Assembly: GCF_910592395.1 (NCBI RefSeq)
Contig: NC_088313.1
Span: forward strand, 7,008,501 to 7,072,500
Length of the DNA stretch: 64,000 bases
Source: Lineus longissimus
Taxonomy: Eukaryota; Nemertea; Pilidiophora; Heteronemertea; Lineidae
Direction of reading: 5' to 3'
The notes under the pieces are model-generated. The model was not told the origin of the DNA. It worked only from the letters and a program-made list of their open reading frames with translations, and ran no database searches. Made by a program: the position numbers and the translations under genes. The stretch's first letter is position 1. Each line of letters opens with the position of its first letter. This document shows, one piece after another, positions 1-10,962 of this stretch.

Positions 1-213
1 TACCGTGCTTAAGTTTTTGGGGTACTTAAGTCGGCTAGGCGAGTTAAGATTCTTTGTGAATCAACTTAAGACAAAACTTAAGAAATTTTAATACTTAAGT
101 CACCAAAACAGACTTAAGATTCTTTGAGAAACCGGGCCACTGGGGTTTGGTTTGCTAGAAACATGCTGGCAAATTACACCAGCATGTTAGTTTACAATCA
201 ATGACATTATATA
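1..213. other. AT-rich flank with CTTAAG cluster and small hairpin
   Basis: Six CTTAAG palindromes fall in the first 120 bases, and the phrase TTAAGATTCTTTG occurs twice (about 43 and 113). A perfect 10-bp hairpin (AACATGCTGG / CCAGCATGTT, 9-base loop) lies near 161-189. No coding potential is seen. This may be the edge of an AT-rich repeat that extends beyond the window. Confidence 0.4.
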
Positions 214-578
214 CTCTAAAACCTTGTTTTTATGGGTACACATCCAATATTCCAGTCCATGGAATAGATCACGCCCCCCAAATCGCACTATAAAAGGGCT
301 ACTAAGATCTATTCAAAGGCCCCAATGGGCCTACCAACGAGGCAGAATGACATCCGGCCGACTTCAGTATGACCAATTTCAAGGTATCCACGGCCGATTA
401 CGACGATCGTTTCGACTGATAGGTTTTGTCACCAATTGCGCATGAGTGGCAGACAGACATTCTGTCTTCTTTCCTATGTGTCCTCAAGGTCATCCTAGGC
501 CTGTATAAGCGGGTATCTAGTTTCAGTTGCTCACTTTGCCAATTGTGAAGATGGATGGTCAAGAGCCATTGCGAAAAC

Positions 579-2485
579 GGGTATTAATAAACAGAGAAAC
601 AGAGAAACGAAGAAATCGAGAACTTCCCCCATCGACTAGTTAGGCCTCGTCTCCCAATGCATTGCTACACAAAATCAGTACTTGTGTGCCAACAGCCATT
701 TTGTTTTGTTCAAAATGAAGTAGCATCAATTCAAAACAATTAAGGGGCGTATAGCCATGTAGTAAATCCTGACCCAGCTTGGACAGTTTTGACTGTGTAT
801 TAGGTTATTAAAACCAAGAAACAACCACTAAAAATGTTAGACCTGTTAACCTCGTCCCTCCTGCTTGTTTGGTCCTGGGGACGAGGCTTGTTTCGTAAGG
901 CGGATAGCGTCTGGCAGGGCAACAGAGTCGAGAATATCGGAGATGAAATGCTTTATTTCTCACGTCGGACTACGATCTACTGTTACACGGGTATTAATAA
1001 ACAGAGAAACAGAGAAACGAAGAAATCGAGAACTTCCCATATCGAGTAGTTAGGCCTTAAAACCTATGTCTATAATGTACGGCGTGAAAATAGACTAATA
1101 TGCTAGCCTGGTTTCTTCTCCCACGATGAAAGTAGTTCGAAAATGCACTGGGTGGACAGGAGGCCAGTCCTATCAGATCAATGGAACATTGTTCATTTCG
1201 CAAAACCACGAGGTTGACTGCATGGACTCTGGCATGTCTGGGGCTCTGCCAAGTTAAAATCAATCATGGTATGTATAATTCATGAGACAATGATAAACCG
1301 ACGATATTGGCCTACTAGTAATGGACTGTAGGGCCTGTGACATATCTCATTTCAGCCTTGTTGAGTATTCAGCATAGTCCAGTCTTAATTAGCAAAGTCT
1401 GTATTTTAGATCTACCCGGTGTAACAGTAGATCGTAGTCCGACGTGAGAAATAAAGCATTTCATCTCCGATATTCTCGACTCTGTTGCCCAGACGCTACC
1501 CGCCTTACGAAACAAGCCTCGTCCCCAGGACCAAACAAGCAGGAGGGACGAGGTTACCAGGTCTAAAATTGCCCAACTAAAGTCTTGGTTGATTGGTTGT
1601 TAGTGGTTGTTTTCTTGGTTTTAATAACCTAAAACACAGTCAAAACTGTCCAAGCTAGGTCAGGATTTGTTACATGGCTATACGCCCCTTAATTGTTTTG
1701 AATTGATGCTACTTCATTTTGAACAAAACAAAATGGCCGTTGGCACACAAGTACTGATTTTGTGTAGCAATGCATTGGGAGACGAGGCCTAACTGGTCGA
1801 TGGGGGAAGTTCTCGATTTCTTCGTTTCTCTGTTTCTCTGTTTATTAATACCCCTGTTACACCGGGTAGATCTCAAATACAGACTTTGCTAATTAAGACT
1901 GGACTATGCTGAATACTCAACAAGGCTGAAATGAGATATGAAGTGGGGGTGCAACTTCGCCGTGCCAGGTGTACATTGGTGCTTTGAGAAGGGACGCAGA
2001 TGGGAACCATTTTACTGACACTTCTCTTAATAACTGAATGGTTTCATTTTCCTATCCAACCAGTAAATAAACGGTCTTAACTTCTGCACTGGACATATTA
2101 TACACCTCCAGAAATGCACAATCACTCTGTCTGCAATGTGGAATTAGCATACTAGAAGGGCCTTCTGTGCCCGGCTACAGTGTTTCTCCCTCATGGGTTG
2201 AGCCAAAAATAGCATGCCAAATAGCATTAGGGTATCAGCCCATGGAATAAATACAGTCAAACCCGTGGTTTTGCGAAATGGACAATGTTCCATTGATCTG
2301 ATAGGACTGGTCTCCTGTCCACCCAGTGCATTTTCGAACTACTTTCATCGTGGGAGAAGAAACCAGGCTAGCATATTAGTCTATTTTCACGCCGTACATT
2401 ATAGACATAGGTTTTAAGGCCTAACTACTCGATATGGGAAGTTCTCGATTTCTTCGTTTCTCTGTTTCTCTGTTTATTAATACCC
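579..2485. mobile_element. TIR element 'A' with 9-bp target duplication, inside the pogo transposase
   Basis: The element is bounded by inverted repeats of about 65 bp that begin GGGTATTAATAAACAGAGAA and contain tandem AGAGAAAC units. It is flanked by the exact 9-bp duplication TGCGAAAAC (570-578 and 2486-2494). It has no transposase. Without the nested copy at 989-1853 and one small duplication it would be about 1.03 kb. A 9-bp duplication with GG-starting termini is typical of Mutator-like (MULE) non-autonomous elements; that class is my inference. Its right arm (about 2214-2485) is the inverse of the left arm of the nested copy. Confidence 0.88.
989..1853. mobile_element. TIR element 'B': same family as A, inserted into A in reverse orientation
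   Basis: This 865-bp element begins GGGTATTAATAAAC and ends with its inverse. It is flanked by the exact 9-bp duplication CTGTTACAC (980-988 and 1854-1862). Its right portion (about 1326-1853) is the reverse complement of 579-979 plus 1863-1940, and it carries the uninterrupted target word as GTGTAACAG near 1416. Its left portion (989-1263) is the reverse complement of about 2214-2485. So it is a full second copy of element A in opposite orientation. The centre (about 1264-1325) differs from the centre of A (about 1941-2213). Confidence 0.85.
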
Positions 2486-4019
2486 TGCGAAAACGCCGGA
2501 GAAGTTATACAGTTAGAGAGAAAATAGCCTACTTGCAGGACATTGAGGCTGCTCTGTTGGACGGGACCGTTTGCAGCAGCATGCATGAATTTGCAGAACA
2601 CTTTTGAATCTCAGTCGAAACAATGCAGAAATGGAATTTGTATGAACTAGAAGAAAAAGCTGGGTGAAGGAAAAGGCAAAGTCCGACACGTAAAAGAGGG
2701 GAACGTTGGTCTTTGGCCGGATGTTGAAGAGAGACTAATCGTCTGGTTTAGAGGGGTCAGAGAAAAAAGGCTGCCTGTCGCCGTCGAAGACATCAAAGAG
2801 AAAGCTATGTCAATTTTCGAAGACTGGTGGCACGCGTTACCCGCTGACGATAGACAAGATTTCATCCGGACTCGATCAGTCATGCACGAATTTCACGCTT
2901 CGAACGGCTGGGTTGCGAACTTTATGGACCGGAAGAAAATTTCATTCCGGAAAGCTAACAAAATACGACCACCCTCACAGCTGATGCCGCCAATTGTGTG
3001 CAAGTGTTCAGAGACACGATCGACCGATTTGAAATTCTGATGAGACTTCTCTTTAACATGGATCAAGCGTTTGCCTTGTTTGAGCTACAACCAACGTACA
3101 CATGCAGCATAAAGGGAGCAAAGTCCGTGGATATCCGCACCTCAAGGTCCAACACCAAACTTGGAAGTACAGTTACTCTTGCAATCACTGCAACCGGCGG
3201 AAACGTGGCGGCTCACGTGACTTTCCCAAATAAAGGATTCGTCAGGCAGCTTGCAGCCTTGGCGGACCAAGAGCTGCCAGAAAACGTGGTCATAACTTCA
3301 TCAGCAACAGGCTGGATGAAGGAGGAGACAGTCGAACATTGGTTTGAACACGCCTTCCAACCGTATATAACCGCGGAAGAGGCTGAACAGTTTTTGTTAC
3401 TGGTCGATCGGTACCGGGTTCATCGAACGGAAAATTTCGGTGTGCAAACTATGAACCTTGGGGGAATCCTCTATTTCATTCCCGCCGGTTGTACATCACT
3501 TGTCCAACCTCTGGACCGGACTGTCATGAGATCCCTCAAGAACCATATGCGCAAGAGGTGGAAAGCATGGAAAAAGAACCACACGGATAGAGAGAGCCGA
3601 TGCGAACCAATTCAGCTGATGGATGTTGTCACCGTTGGAAGTGAGGCTTGGGCTGCTGTTGATGGGGCCGTGATTGAAAAAGGTTTTGAGATGGCATTGC
3701 GACCGGTCCCTATTGAAGCTGGGCCATTCCCCAACCTTGAGGAGGAGGAGGAAGATGAGGAACCGGGTCCGGAATTCGTACAGGTTGAAATGGAACGAAA
3801 TGAATATGGACTTAACTCTTATCATTTGGACGTTGAGCATTATGACATGTAAAAATTAAAGTGTCCGTTTAGGATTTGGGAGTAACTACTGCAAGAGTCC
3901 TTAATTATTGTTTCAGAATTGTTCTAGTAATCTATGGATAAATGCTGGAAACAGCAATCTTAATTGTGATAAGTAAGTATTCAAGTAGATCAAATGACTA
4001 TTGTACTGGTTCCCTTATA

Positions 4020-4500
4020 GTCCGCCGGGGTAACTATAGTTAACCTGGTGGATTGTTCGTGGAATTCGGGCATCCTGCCGCGAGCCTCCCAAAACTAGAA
4101 ACATCATGTGACCGGCTATCATTGGCTGGCCCTTATAGGGCCTATATATAAACCAGACCACAGGGCACCCATCTGAGAGAGAGAGCTAGACAAGGAAGAA
4201 CATCAGGGCAAAAAAAGGGAAAACATACCAAGGCCGTTTCAGAAGACCTCTCGAGTTTTGTACATCTTCCAAAATAAAGAACAAGGGTAAGTCCAAAGAA
4301 TTGCGTTATTATCTTCGTGGTCGGATGACCTTGCCATTAACATATATAAGGGGAAGGATCTCTGGAGACAGACGGTCGAGCATCTGACCTCTGGGAGGCC
4401 GTGGACATTTCCCCCTCCAAACGTGACGGCTCGGGGCGGTTCCCGCCCTGTACGTTATGAAAGGAGAATCGTGTTTACTTGATTTTTCGACAATTACCCT
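4020..4500 (+). other. Possible solo LTR or promoter/polyA block
   Basis: A TATA-box-like CCTATATATAAACC (about 4140-4153) is followed about 30 bases later by a GA-rich initiator region. AATAAA (about 4272) follows, and a GGTAAGT donor-like site lies just after it. The block occupies the stretch by which pogo element 1 is longer than element 2, consistent with an LTR-type insertion. I could not define TG..CA ends or a 5-bp duplication, so this remains a suggestion. Confidence 0.3.
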
Positions 4501-4549
4501 AGCCAAAACCTGTGGAACTCTAAAGTAATTCTTATGTTCGGAACTGGCA

Positions 4550-4655
4550 CCGTAAGCCTAGCATTCGCTAACGTTAACACAGGTTTTCATGTGCATTTTT
4601 AGCGTAAAAGGTGGTGTTAACGCTAGGGATTGTGTTATCGGAGCCAGTTCTTAAC
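4550..4655. repeat. Small imperfect inverted repeat
   Basis: GAACTGGC plus CCTAGC..GTTAACAC at about 4550-4586 is matched in inverse by GTGTTAACGCTAGG and GCCAGTTC at about 4615-4652. This is a MITE-like foldback of about 100 bp within the 3' part of pogo element 1. No target duplication was recognised. Confidence 0.4.
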
Positions 4656-5064
4656 CTCTTGTGAAAGCACTCTTACATGACAAGTCCATACTATGCAAGC
4701 GCTAATACTAACGTTAGTCTTAGGATTTCCAAAAACTCGCATTTATCCCAGATCTCGCCCCAAATCATCCAATCCCAATAAATCAATTCACCGATTAATT
4801 TTTAAAGCCACCCTGGATAAAACCGCGAGTTGCAATAGGCCTTCTCACCCAATGGGATCAATTTCAAATCCAGACTACATGTCGATTTCACGACCCGACA
4901 AGCGACTGAGCGAAGTTTCTTTAGACATTCATAGAGAACCCGACGTTAGCCAATCATGGTAAGGTCCCATTGTAAAGACACCATGCATGTGAAATAATTG
5001 GGCCGGTCACGCAAGATTTTAATGAGGTGGACACTTGTACCCATAAAAACAAGGTTTTAGAGTA

Positions 5065-6058
5065 CATGTATTTATAGCCTATACATGTACATCAGTTTTT
5101 TGTGGTTTTGTTGAAACAAGATGCCCACCCCAGATTAAAGTAAGTATAGTATTGGGCCCCATTTTTCATTGAACAAATCAACTTTGTTATTTTTAGATGC
5201 TATAGTGAATTCTAAATATTTTATATGTTTCAGATAAACTCTGAAAGCTTGAGTCCGTGGTTTACAATTTTCTAACCTTCGAGTATTCTAACCTTGGATG
5301 TTGCGCTTGGCCGAAAATATGACTGCAAAAGAGTTCATCTCTTAGCCCAAACCAAATGTTCTTTTTAGTGATACGGTAAGAAAAAGGCTAAAGCCAGCCT
5401 TTAATACTTTCTCAAAATTCTTGAATGTACAGATAGTCCCAAAATGAATGTATAATATTATCTACTAATAATTCCCTTTGATACAGGGTGCAGTGGTTGT
5501 TGTCCTTTATTTTCCATTTTTGAAGCCAATAGTTATTAGCAAAGGTATCATGTAGAAATTTAAATTGGAAAACTCTCAAACTCACATCAGAGATTTTATT
5601 ATGACATATTTACTTAACAATTATTCTACCTCAATATCATCTTGACAATATTTCTAAATTCCAGGATAATTTTCATCTTTCTTGTCCGTAACATCTTTTA
5701 AAAATGTGTTGTAAAGATATTTGGACTTCTCTTTCATTAGTTCAACATTCTGTATTATTAAAAGAATTATTATTATCATTGTCAACTATTATGAATTCCC
5801 AAATTCTTATTCTTAACAATTTTTGTATTGGAGTACTGTTTCCAAACATATATATATCTGTTTATTCCTCCTTATAGAAGATTCTAACACTTACACTGAA
5901 AGTCAAACAAAATACAGGGACATAATAATAATAATGATAATAATAATAATAATAATGCTATGTACAAAAGTTCAAATGCGTTTGAGCAATAACTATAAGG
6001 CAAGCTTATAGTAGTTTAACATGAGATCATTTACATTACGTTATACATGTTCTTGTCT
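5065..6058. other. AT-rich intergenic DNA with an ATA microsatellite
   Basis: No gene is seen. An ATA/TAA microsatellite runs at about 5925-5956. The rest is AT-rich with many short stops in all frames. Confidence 0.5.
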
Positions 6059-6158
6059 NNNNNNNNNNNNNNNNNNNNNNNNNNNNNNNNNNNNNNNNNN
6101 NNNNNNNNNNNNNNNNNNNNNNNNNNNNNNNNNNNNNNNNNNNNNNNNNNNNNNNNNN
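6059..6158. other. Assembly gap (100 N)
   Basis: Exactly 100 unknown bases, the usual placeholder for a scaffold gap of unknown true length. Confidence 0.99.
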
Positions 6159-6725
6159 TGACACCAGAAAGAAATGGACAAGTGGCCAGTCAGCGCTGAA
6201 ATGGTTTCAACTCGTCAACGTCCGAGTGACAAGCGACTCATTCTGTGGTGACGGGTGAGATATACCGAGGTAAATTTCCATGACCGGAAACTACCCATCT
6301 GCCTTGCTACGAAAATCTTCACCCATAAATGCCAAATGGTAAATCAATAAGACAAGGCAAGGCGCTACTTCTATGGAATTTCAATAAAACAAAGAGATGG
6401 TAGGGGGTTATGAGAGTTTCCTTTTATTGATAGAACACCGGTGTCACAGTGATAGAAGTCCTAGGGATATAGGTCCCACGTACAATAGCTTCGCTTTGTT
6501 ATGAGGTTTGGTTTGGGTTAGAAACGGACTTACATCCCTGGGGGACTTGGATCGCTGTCACACCGGGCTTAATTTTGATAAACGATTGTTACCAAATTGA
6601 TGACAGCTGGACAATGTATCTTATTTTTGCTGGAGCTGGAATTCTTCCCAATTCTTTTCAAAGTGGGTTAACCATTGTTCGATGCTGCAGCAGTAGGCCT
6701 ACTTTTTTCACATCCAACACACCCA
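6159..6725. other. Intergenic, nothing recognised
   Basis: Sequence between the gap and the end of the kinase ORF. No coding signal or repeat structure was recognised. Confidence 0.4.
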
Positions 6726-7826
6726 CTAAACTATACCAGAAATGAGGTCAATTACTCTTGGTAAAGATGGTCTAGAAGAAACAGTATTCGACATGCATTG
6801 CTCACAAATGTTTAGAAATCGCGTGGTGTTCAAGTGACCAAACTTCTGAATCATGTTGACAACATATCCCAATGAATAGATATCGCTTGCAATGGAAAAT
6901 GTCGCGCTTCCATCAATTATCTCATTTGCGACCCATGGGTATCTTTTTCTGTAACTTTGTCTCTCTTCTATAGATATTACTTTACGTGTTGCCTTGCGTA
7001 TTAGACAGCTTTTACCGAAGTCAATAATGACAATATTAACTCCCGACCCTTCATATTCGATGAGAATGTTATCTGTTTTTAAGTCATTGTGGAGGTAACC
7101 ACTGTTATGAATGTCGCCAAGCCCAACACAAATTTGTTTCACAACAACTATCCAGTCAATAGGATTACATCGAATATCAGTTTTTCGCGACATTACCGAA
7201 TGTAAGGTACTTGACTTGAAGCTTATTCCATGAAATGAAGTTACTAAAACGAATGGAGGATCTTCTACTGATATGCCTATCAGGTATGGTACGTGTTGTG
7301 AGGCATTAAGGTTCAATAGAACCTTTGCCTCCTTGACGACCTCATAACGAACACGCCGTTTATGCAGATCAAGATGTTTGAATTGTTTGACGGACACGAC
7401 CATTCCTCTGAATGTTTGTAGCAGGCATTCACCGAAGGACCCACTTCCGAGTATTCCTCTCGTATGAGGACTGTCTATGAGTTGTTTTTTTTTAATGAAC
7501 AGTGATGATGGTAATTTTGCAGTATTGCTATACTGCACCTTTTCAAGTTCCGCCATGACACGTTCTTTTTCAAGCCTTTCACGGCGGTACATGTTCAAAG
7601 CTGATCGACATTTCTTCTTTGCCTTCTGTAAACACACTGAGACGTTCATTTTGCCGTCTTCCGTCTCCTTAACATCTCCGTCGATTTGGCGTAAACCATA
7701 ATACCAGGATTTACCATCTCGTCCGGTATTTCTTCTAACACTTCGGCCCGGAAACGCTTTTTTTATAAGTCTACCTAACAGTACCTGGCTTATGCTGCGA
7801 ACCGCAATTTCGTGCATTTCGTGCAT
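6726..7826 (-). CDS. Protein kinase-like ORF, intronless
   Basis: A 366-residue uninterrupted ORF with a complete protein-kinase fold. The N-terminal part has a basic, possibly coiled region (about 70-95). Kinase landmarks in order are a Gly-rich loop GSGSFG (127-132), the VAIK-like lysine in SVKQF (Lys147), a helix-C glutamate near 166, the catalytic loop HNDLKTDN (246-253), DFG (269-271), ANE in place of APE (300-302) and DIYSLG (315-320). The catalytic Asp and the metal-binding Asn and Asp are all kept, so activity is plausible, but the usual HRD is HND. Intronless kinases with an HND loop are, to my knowledge, common in expanded families of marine invertebrates. The substrate is unknown. 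The lack of introns suggests a retrocopy or a mobile-element passenger. No neighbour points to a pathway. Confidence 0.75.
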   Translation of the reverse strand: MHEMHEIAVRSISQVLLGRLIKKAFPGRSVRRNTGRDGKSWYYGLRQIDGDVKETEDGKMNVSVCLQKAKKKCRSALNMYRRERLEKERVMAELEKVQYSNTAKLPSSLFIKKKQLIDSPHTRGILGSGSFGECLLQTFRGMVVSVKQFKHLDLHKRRVRYEVVKEAKVLLNLNASQHVPYLIGISVEDPPFVLVTSFHGISFKSSTLHSVMSRKTDIRCNPIDWIVVVKQICVGLGDIHNSGYLHNDLKTDNILIEYEGSGVNIVIIDFGKSCLIRKATRKVISIEERQSYRKRYPWVANEIIDGSATFSIASDIYSLGYVVNMIQKFGHLNTTRFLNICEQCMSNTVSSRPSLPRVIDLISGIV

Positions 7827-8403
7827 CTGTTGACAGCGTATTTTAGACGTCTCGCATGAAATAAATGTTGTCTTCAGCCTGGAATGTTGAAATATTCTAA
7901 TCAGTCATGAACATAGACTGTGCAATGCCCGTTTATGCAATTGACAAAGCAAACTGTGCAACGCCCATTTATGAATGCATCATAGTAAACTAGAAAAAAG
8001 CTTTAAAAATGGAATGAAGCACAGCGCACATGATTTTTCCAATGCATTGCCAGATATCGAGGGCCTTCCACAAAAACCTTTCCTGTCAGATCACCTTACT
8101 CCTTTCCTCTAAAAGGCGGCCATGTCAATCAATTATTTGACCCCCGCCAGAAATAGTTCGTACCTTGTCTATTAATAGAGAACTTGGAAACATATCTTAA
8201 AATGGTTCTTCCACGGAATTTGGCGGGAAAGATATTGCTAAGTAGGCCTATACACTTTATTCATGTAGTGGTGTACGCAAGATTAAGGCGTCAAATAATT
8301 ATTCGTAATGAATAATCTCGTAGTTCAATTTCATGCGAGAACCACTTAAAGAGGATAGCAATTATGCCATGCAAATGATGGGATCTCCTAGTGAGTTTTC
8401 TTT
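7827..8403. other. Upstream of the kinase ORF, nothing recognised
   Basis: The presumed 5' side of the minus-strand kinase. No TATA box or convincing exon was identified. Confidence 0.35.
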
Positions 8404-8899
8404 GGCGACAAGGGTAGTATCTAAAACTTGAAACCATGAAACCACCTTGAAACCATGAAACTACCTTGAAACCACCCATTATTTTCGTTATAGTCATTGG
8501 AAACATGTTTTGTTCCCTATTTTTGTCCGTCTAGATTGTTATAACTGTTATTCTGACTGTTGCAAGAACTTCCGTCCTGGTTTAATTGATTAAAATGCAA
8601 TTAAACTACCATTAATCGCTCAACACGCCGGACATTCCATATTTTATACCCAACACTGCAACCTCGCATCCAGTTTCCTACCAACAACGACAACATTTTT
8701 CTCACGGCCGAAGTGGAAAGGACCAAATGAAATAAAAAACAACGGGCCATGCCGATGAGTGTGCCCATAACCGAGCCTGCTGCCCGGGGGTCACCTGCCT
8801 CCCATCCACTACAGCCTGGACTGTGGATTTGGGGTGAATGGGGATAATTTGGGGGGGGGGGGTCCGGAGAGGGATTATAATTAACGGATAGGCAAATTT

Positions 8900-9835
8900 G
8901 GTAGGTGGGGGTTGGAAGTTCCCTCTGGATGGATACTGTATTATAGTGTATACCGGGTACCCAGTCAGGGTCTCTTCGAGGCAATGTTGAACATCTTGGT
9001 GACAGAACTACGACTTCACTGGTCATACAGTAACAGTGCTGCTGAACGTGTGTGAGTGTGGGATCACATGGCATGGATGGAGCTAGGTAGGACTGATGAC
9101 CTGTCTGCTGGGCCAGGGTTTGGTTTAAGTGGAAATGGGAAACGGGGACCATGGCTGAAGGGGTAGGGAAAGGGAAGCCCAATCAACCTTAATGGGAGGG
9201 GGGTCGTCCCATCCTGGGCAATGGCATGGGACGGCACAATGTAGTATCAGTTTGTCACTGGGGTGAATGCTAATGGTGGGCCCGGGTGAGGGATATTAAA
9301 ATTAAGTCAAATCGGGTAATGTGGGGGGAGTACTTGTATGAAAGGTGAGTTCCCAGGGAGTTGTCTCCTCTGGATACTGTATATATAGTGTATACTCAGG
9401 GTCTCTTCGGGGCAATGTTGAACATCTTGCAGCCTGCTTGGTGACAGAATTACGACTTGACTGGTCATACACAGTACTGCTGAACGTGTGTGAGTGTGCA
9501 AATTTTCACCGGCGAACACATGGCATGGCATGGATGGCATGGCATGGATGGATGGAGCTAGGTAGGACTGATGACCTGTCTGCTGGGCCAGGGTTTGGTT
9601 TAAGTGGAAATGGGAAACGGGGACCATGGCTGAAGGGGTAGGGAAAGGGAAGCCCAATCAACCTTAATGGGAGGGGGGTCGTTCCATCCTGGGCAACGGC
9701 ATGGGACGGCACAATGTAGTATCAGTTTAATTGTCACTGGGGTGAATGCTAATGGTGGGCCCGGGTGAGGGATATTAAAATTAAGTCAAATCGGGTAATG
9801 TGGGGGGAGTACTTGTATGAAAGGTGAGTTCCCAG
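8900..9835. repeat. Tandem duplication, about 480-bp unit, two copies
   Basis: The blocks at about 8915-9352 and about 9353-9832 are near-identical. Each includes TGGGAAACGGGGACCATGG, the TTAATGGGAGGGGGGTCGT phrase and GGGTAATGTGGGGGGAGTAC. High identity implies a recent duplication inside the TIR element. The minus-strand ORFs here are low-complexity and share their start because of the duplication; I do not regard them as genes. Confidence 0.8.
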
Positions 9836-10010
9836 GTGGTGGAAACACTACTTGGTTGAGCCCCCTTACAGGGCAACCACGTTCCCCTCGGAGAGCATGG
9901 TTTGCGGGTCCTCGCGGCTCGTGCGCCCTGTCTGGGCAATCCGCGGCTGCTACGGAATTGGTCTGTAGTTCGCTTACCATAAATGTAAAAAAAAAAAGAA
10001 AAAAAAAAGC
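9836..10010 (+). repeat. GC-rich segment ending in an A-rich tail (possible retroposon)
   Basis: A GC-rich stretch of about 145 bp, unlike its surroundings, ends in a run of about 20 A interrupted by one G (9987-10008). It begins exactly where the second tandem unit stops matching. A SINE or processed fragment is possible, but I see no clear polymerase III box B. Confidence 0.3.
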
Positions 10011-10962
10011 CGTCTATCCATCTGCATGATCTGTCATGGGCTAGGTCCACAATTAAATCTGTAATACATTCTATGTACATTGACTGTACATACGTTTTGT
10101 TAAAAAAAAATTAAACTGTACATAGAATTTTCTTAATTTTTTTATATGTTGTTAAACTACTTCTTATCAGATAATTGTGCGAGTTTTATTAAATTCTAAT
10201 GATTCTGGACCTATTTATTGGGGATTTTGTGACAACATATCAAATTCATATCAAAATGACGCTATGTTAACACCCTCAGAAACTGTAACCATACACCCTT
10301 GCCAAGCTTGGCAGATAAGAGATATTGAAATACGGGCCTAATATGTGTTAGATATATCTAACGTGAAAAGAAACAGTCAACTTTCAGAACTTTGCCCCAA
10401 ACTATTTTCATTAGGCCCTTATCGAAACATCACACGGTCGTCTAAGTACGCACTACCAGCTTGTCCCATGGTCACACTAAACAGTTAATCCTGGACCTAG
10501 CACTCATGTCTGTCATGTCTGTCATCAGATATATTCCATGTGCCATCAATTTTCTAATCGTGTAATCACTGGTAATAGGTAGAATAATGTGAGTATCGTG
10601 GATGTATCCGTTATCGATGACGATGAATGTAGGCCTACAGTACATGCAGTACACGTCATGTCACCTGCCATGCCTGCCTGTGTGCTGTGCTGTGCTGCTG
10701 TGTATAGCCTAAACCCAGCGACGAGGTTGAATGCAGCTGTATCTCTAAAAACTGGAATAGGAAAATGGCCTGACATTTTAAGCAGCAGCAAAGTACTGTT
10801 TTCTTCGTGTTACGAAGGCCAAATATTATTCGGCAATGCGAGAAAATACATCAAGATTAATTTAGACTAGTTTATGATGGTTATTTTTGGCTAGTTTCAT
10901 GGTGGTTTCATGGTTTCAAGGTGGTTTCATGGTTTCAAGTTTTAGATACTACCGGCGACAAG

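Larger units (their letters stand above)
551..3852 (+). pseudogene. pogo-family transposase, broken by insertion, stops and a frameshift
   Basis: The reading frame starts at ATG 551. After nine codons and one base it is interrupted by a 1,907-bp insertion (579-2485) and resumes at 2495 in the same frame. The N-terminal part (about 2495-2660) is a helix-turn-helix region of the type YTVREKIAYL. It carries in-frame stops at about 2605 and 2666. A second DNA-binding region contains FHASNGWVANFM, followed by a frameshift near 2970. The catalytic DDE_1 domain occupies 2998-3852. It has NMDQAF (first Asp), LVDRYRVH (second Asp) and CTSLVQPLD (third Asp), and ends in an acidic tail. It aligns throughout with the transposase at 26246-28899, which lacks these lesions. 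The domain assignment is firm; it cannot be active. Confidence 0.88.
214..5062 (+). mobile_element. pogo-like DNA transposon 1 (decayed, with nested insertions)
   Basis: The ends form inverted repeats of about 27 bp beginning CTCTAAAACCTTGTTTTTAT, at 214-240 and inverted at 5036-5062. Each is directly flanked by TA (212-213 and 5063-5064), the target duplication expected of the Tc1/mariner-pogo superfamily. Inside is a broken transposase (551-3852). The TIR start resembles that of the second pogo element at 25988 (both CTYTAAWNCCTTG), so the two are one family. The 3' flank after the transposase is about 1.2 kb, against about 0.4 kb in element 2, which implies further insertions at roughly 4000-4660. 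Confidence 0.85.
8413..10953. mobile_element. 2.5-kb TIR element with 9-bp target duplication
   Basis: The left end starts GGTAGTATCTAAAACTTG and continues with tandem GAAACCATGAAACCACCTT-like units to about 8475. The right end (about 10893-10953) is the inverse. Both ends are directly bordered by GGCGACAAG (8404-8412 and 10954-10962), an exact 9-bp duplication. There is no recognisable transposase, so it is non-autonomous. The duplication length and GG terminus suggest a MULE-type element. It contains a tandem duplication (8900-9835). Confidence 0.85.

Noticed and set aside
4309-4506. 65-codon minus-strand ORF in the LTR-like block
   Set aside because: No domain and not conserved in pogo element 2.
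8601-9657. Pair of similar minus-strand ORFs starting MGFPFPTPSAMV
   Set aside because: Shared only because of the recent tandem duplication; low complexity, with no domain or splice support.
9786-10080. Arg/Pro-rich minus-strand ORFs
   Set aside because: They arise from a short GC-rich segment with an A-rich tail and are not conserved in the adjacent tandem copy.
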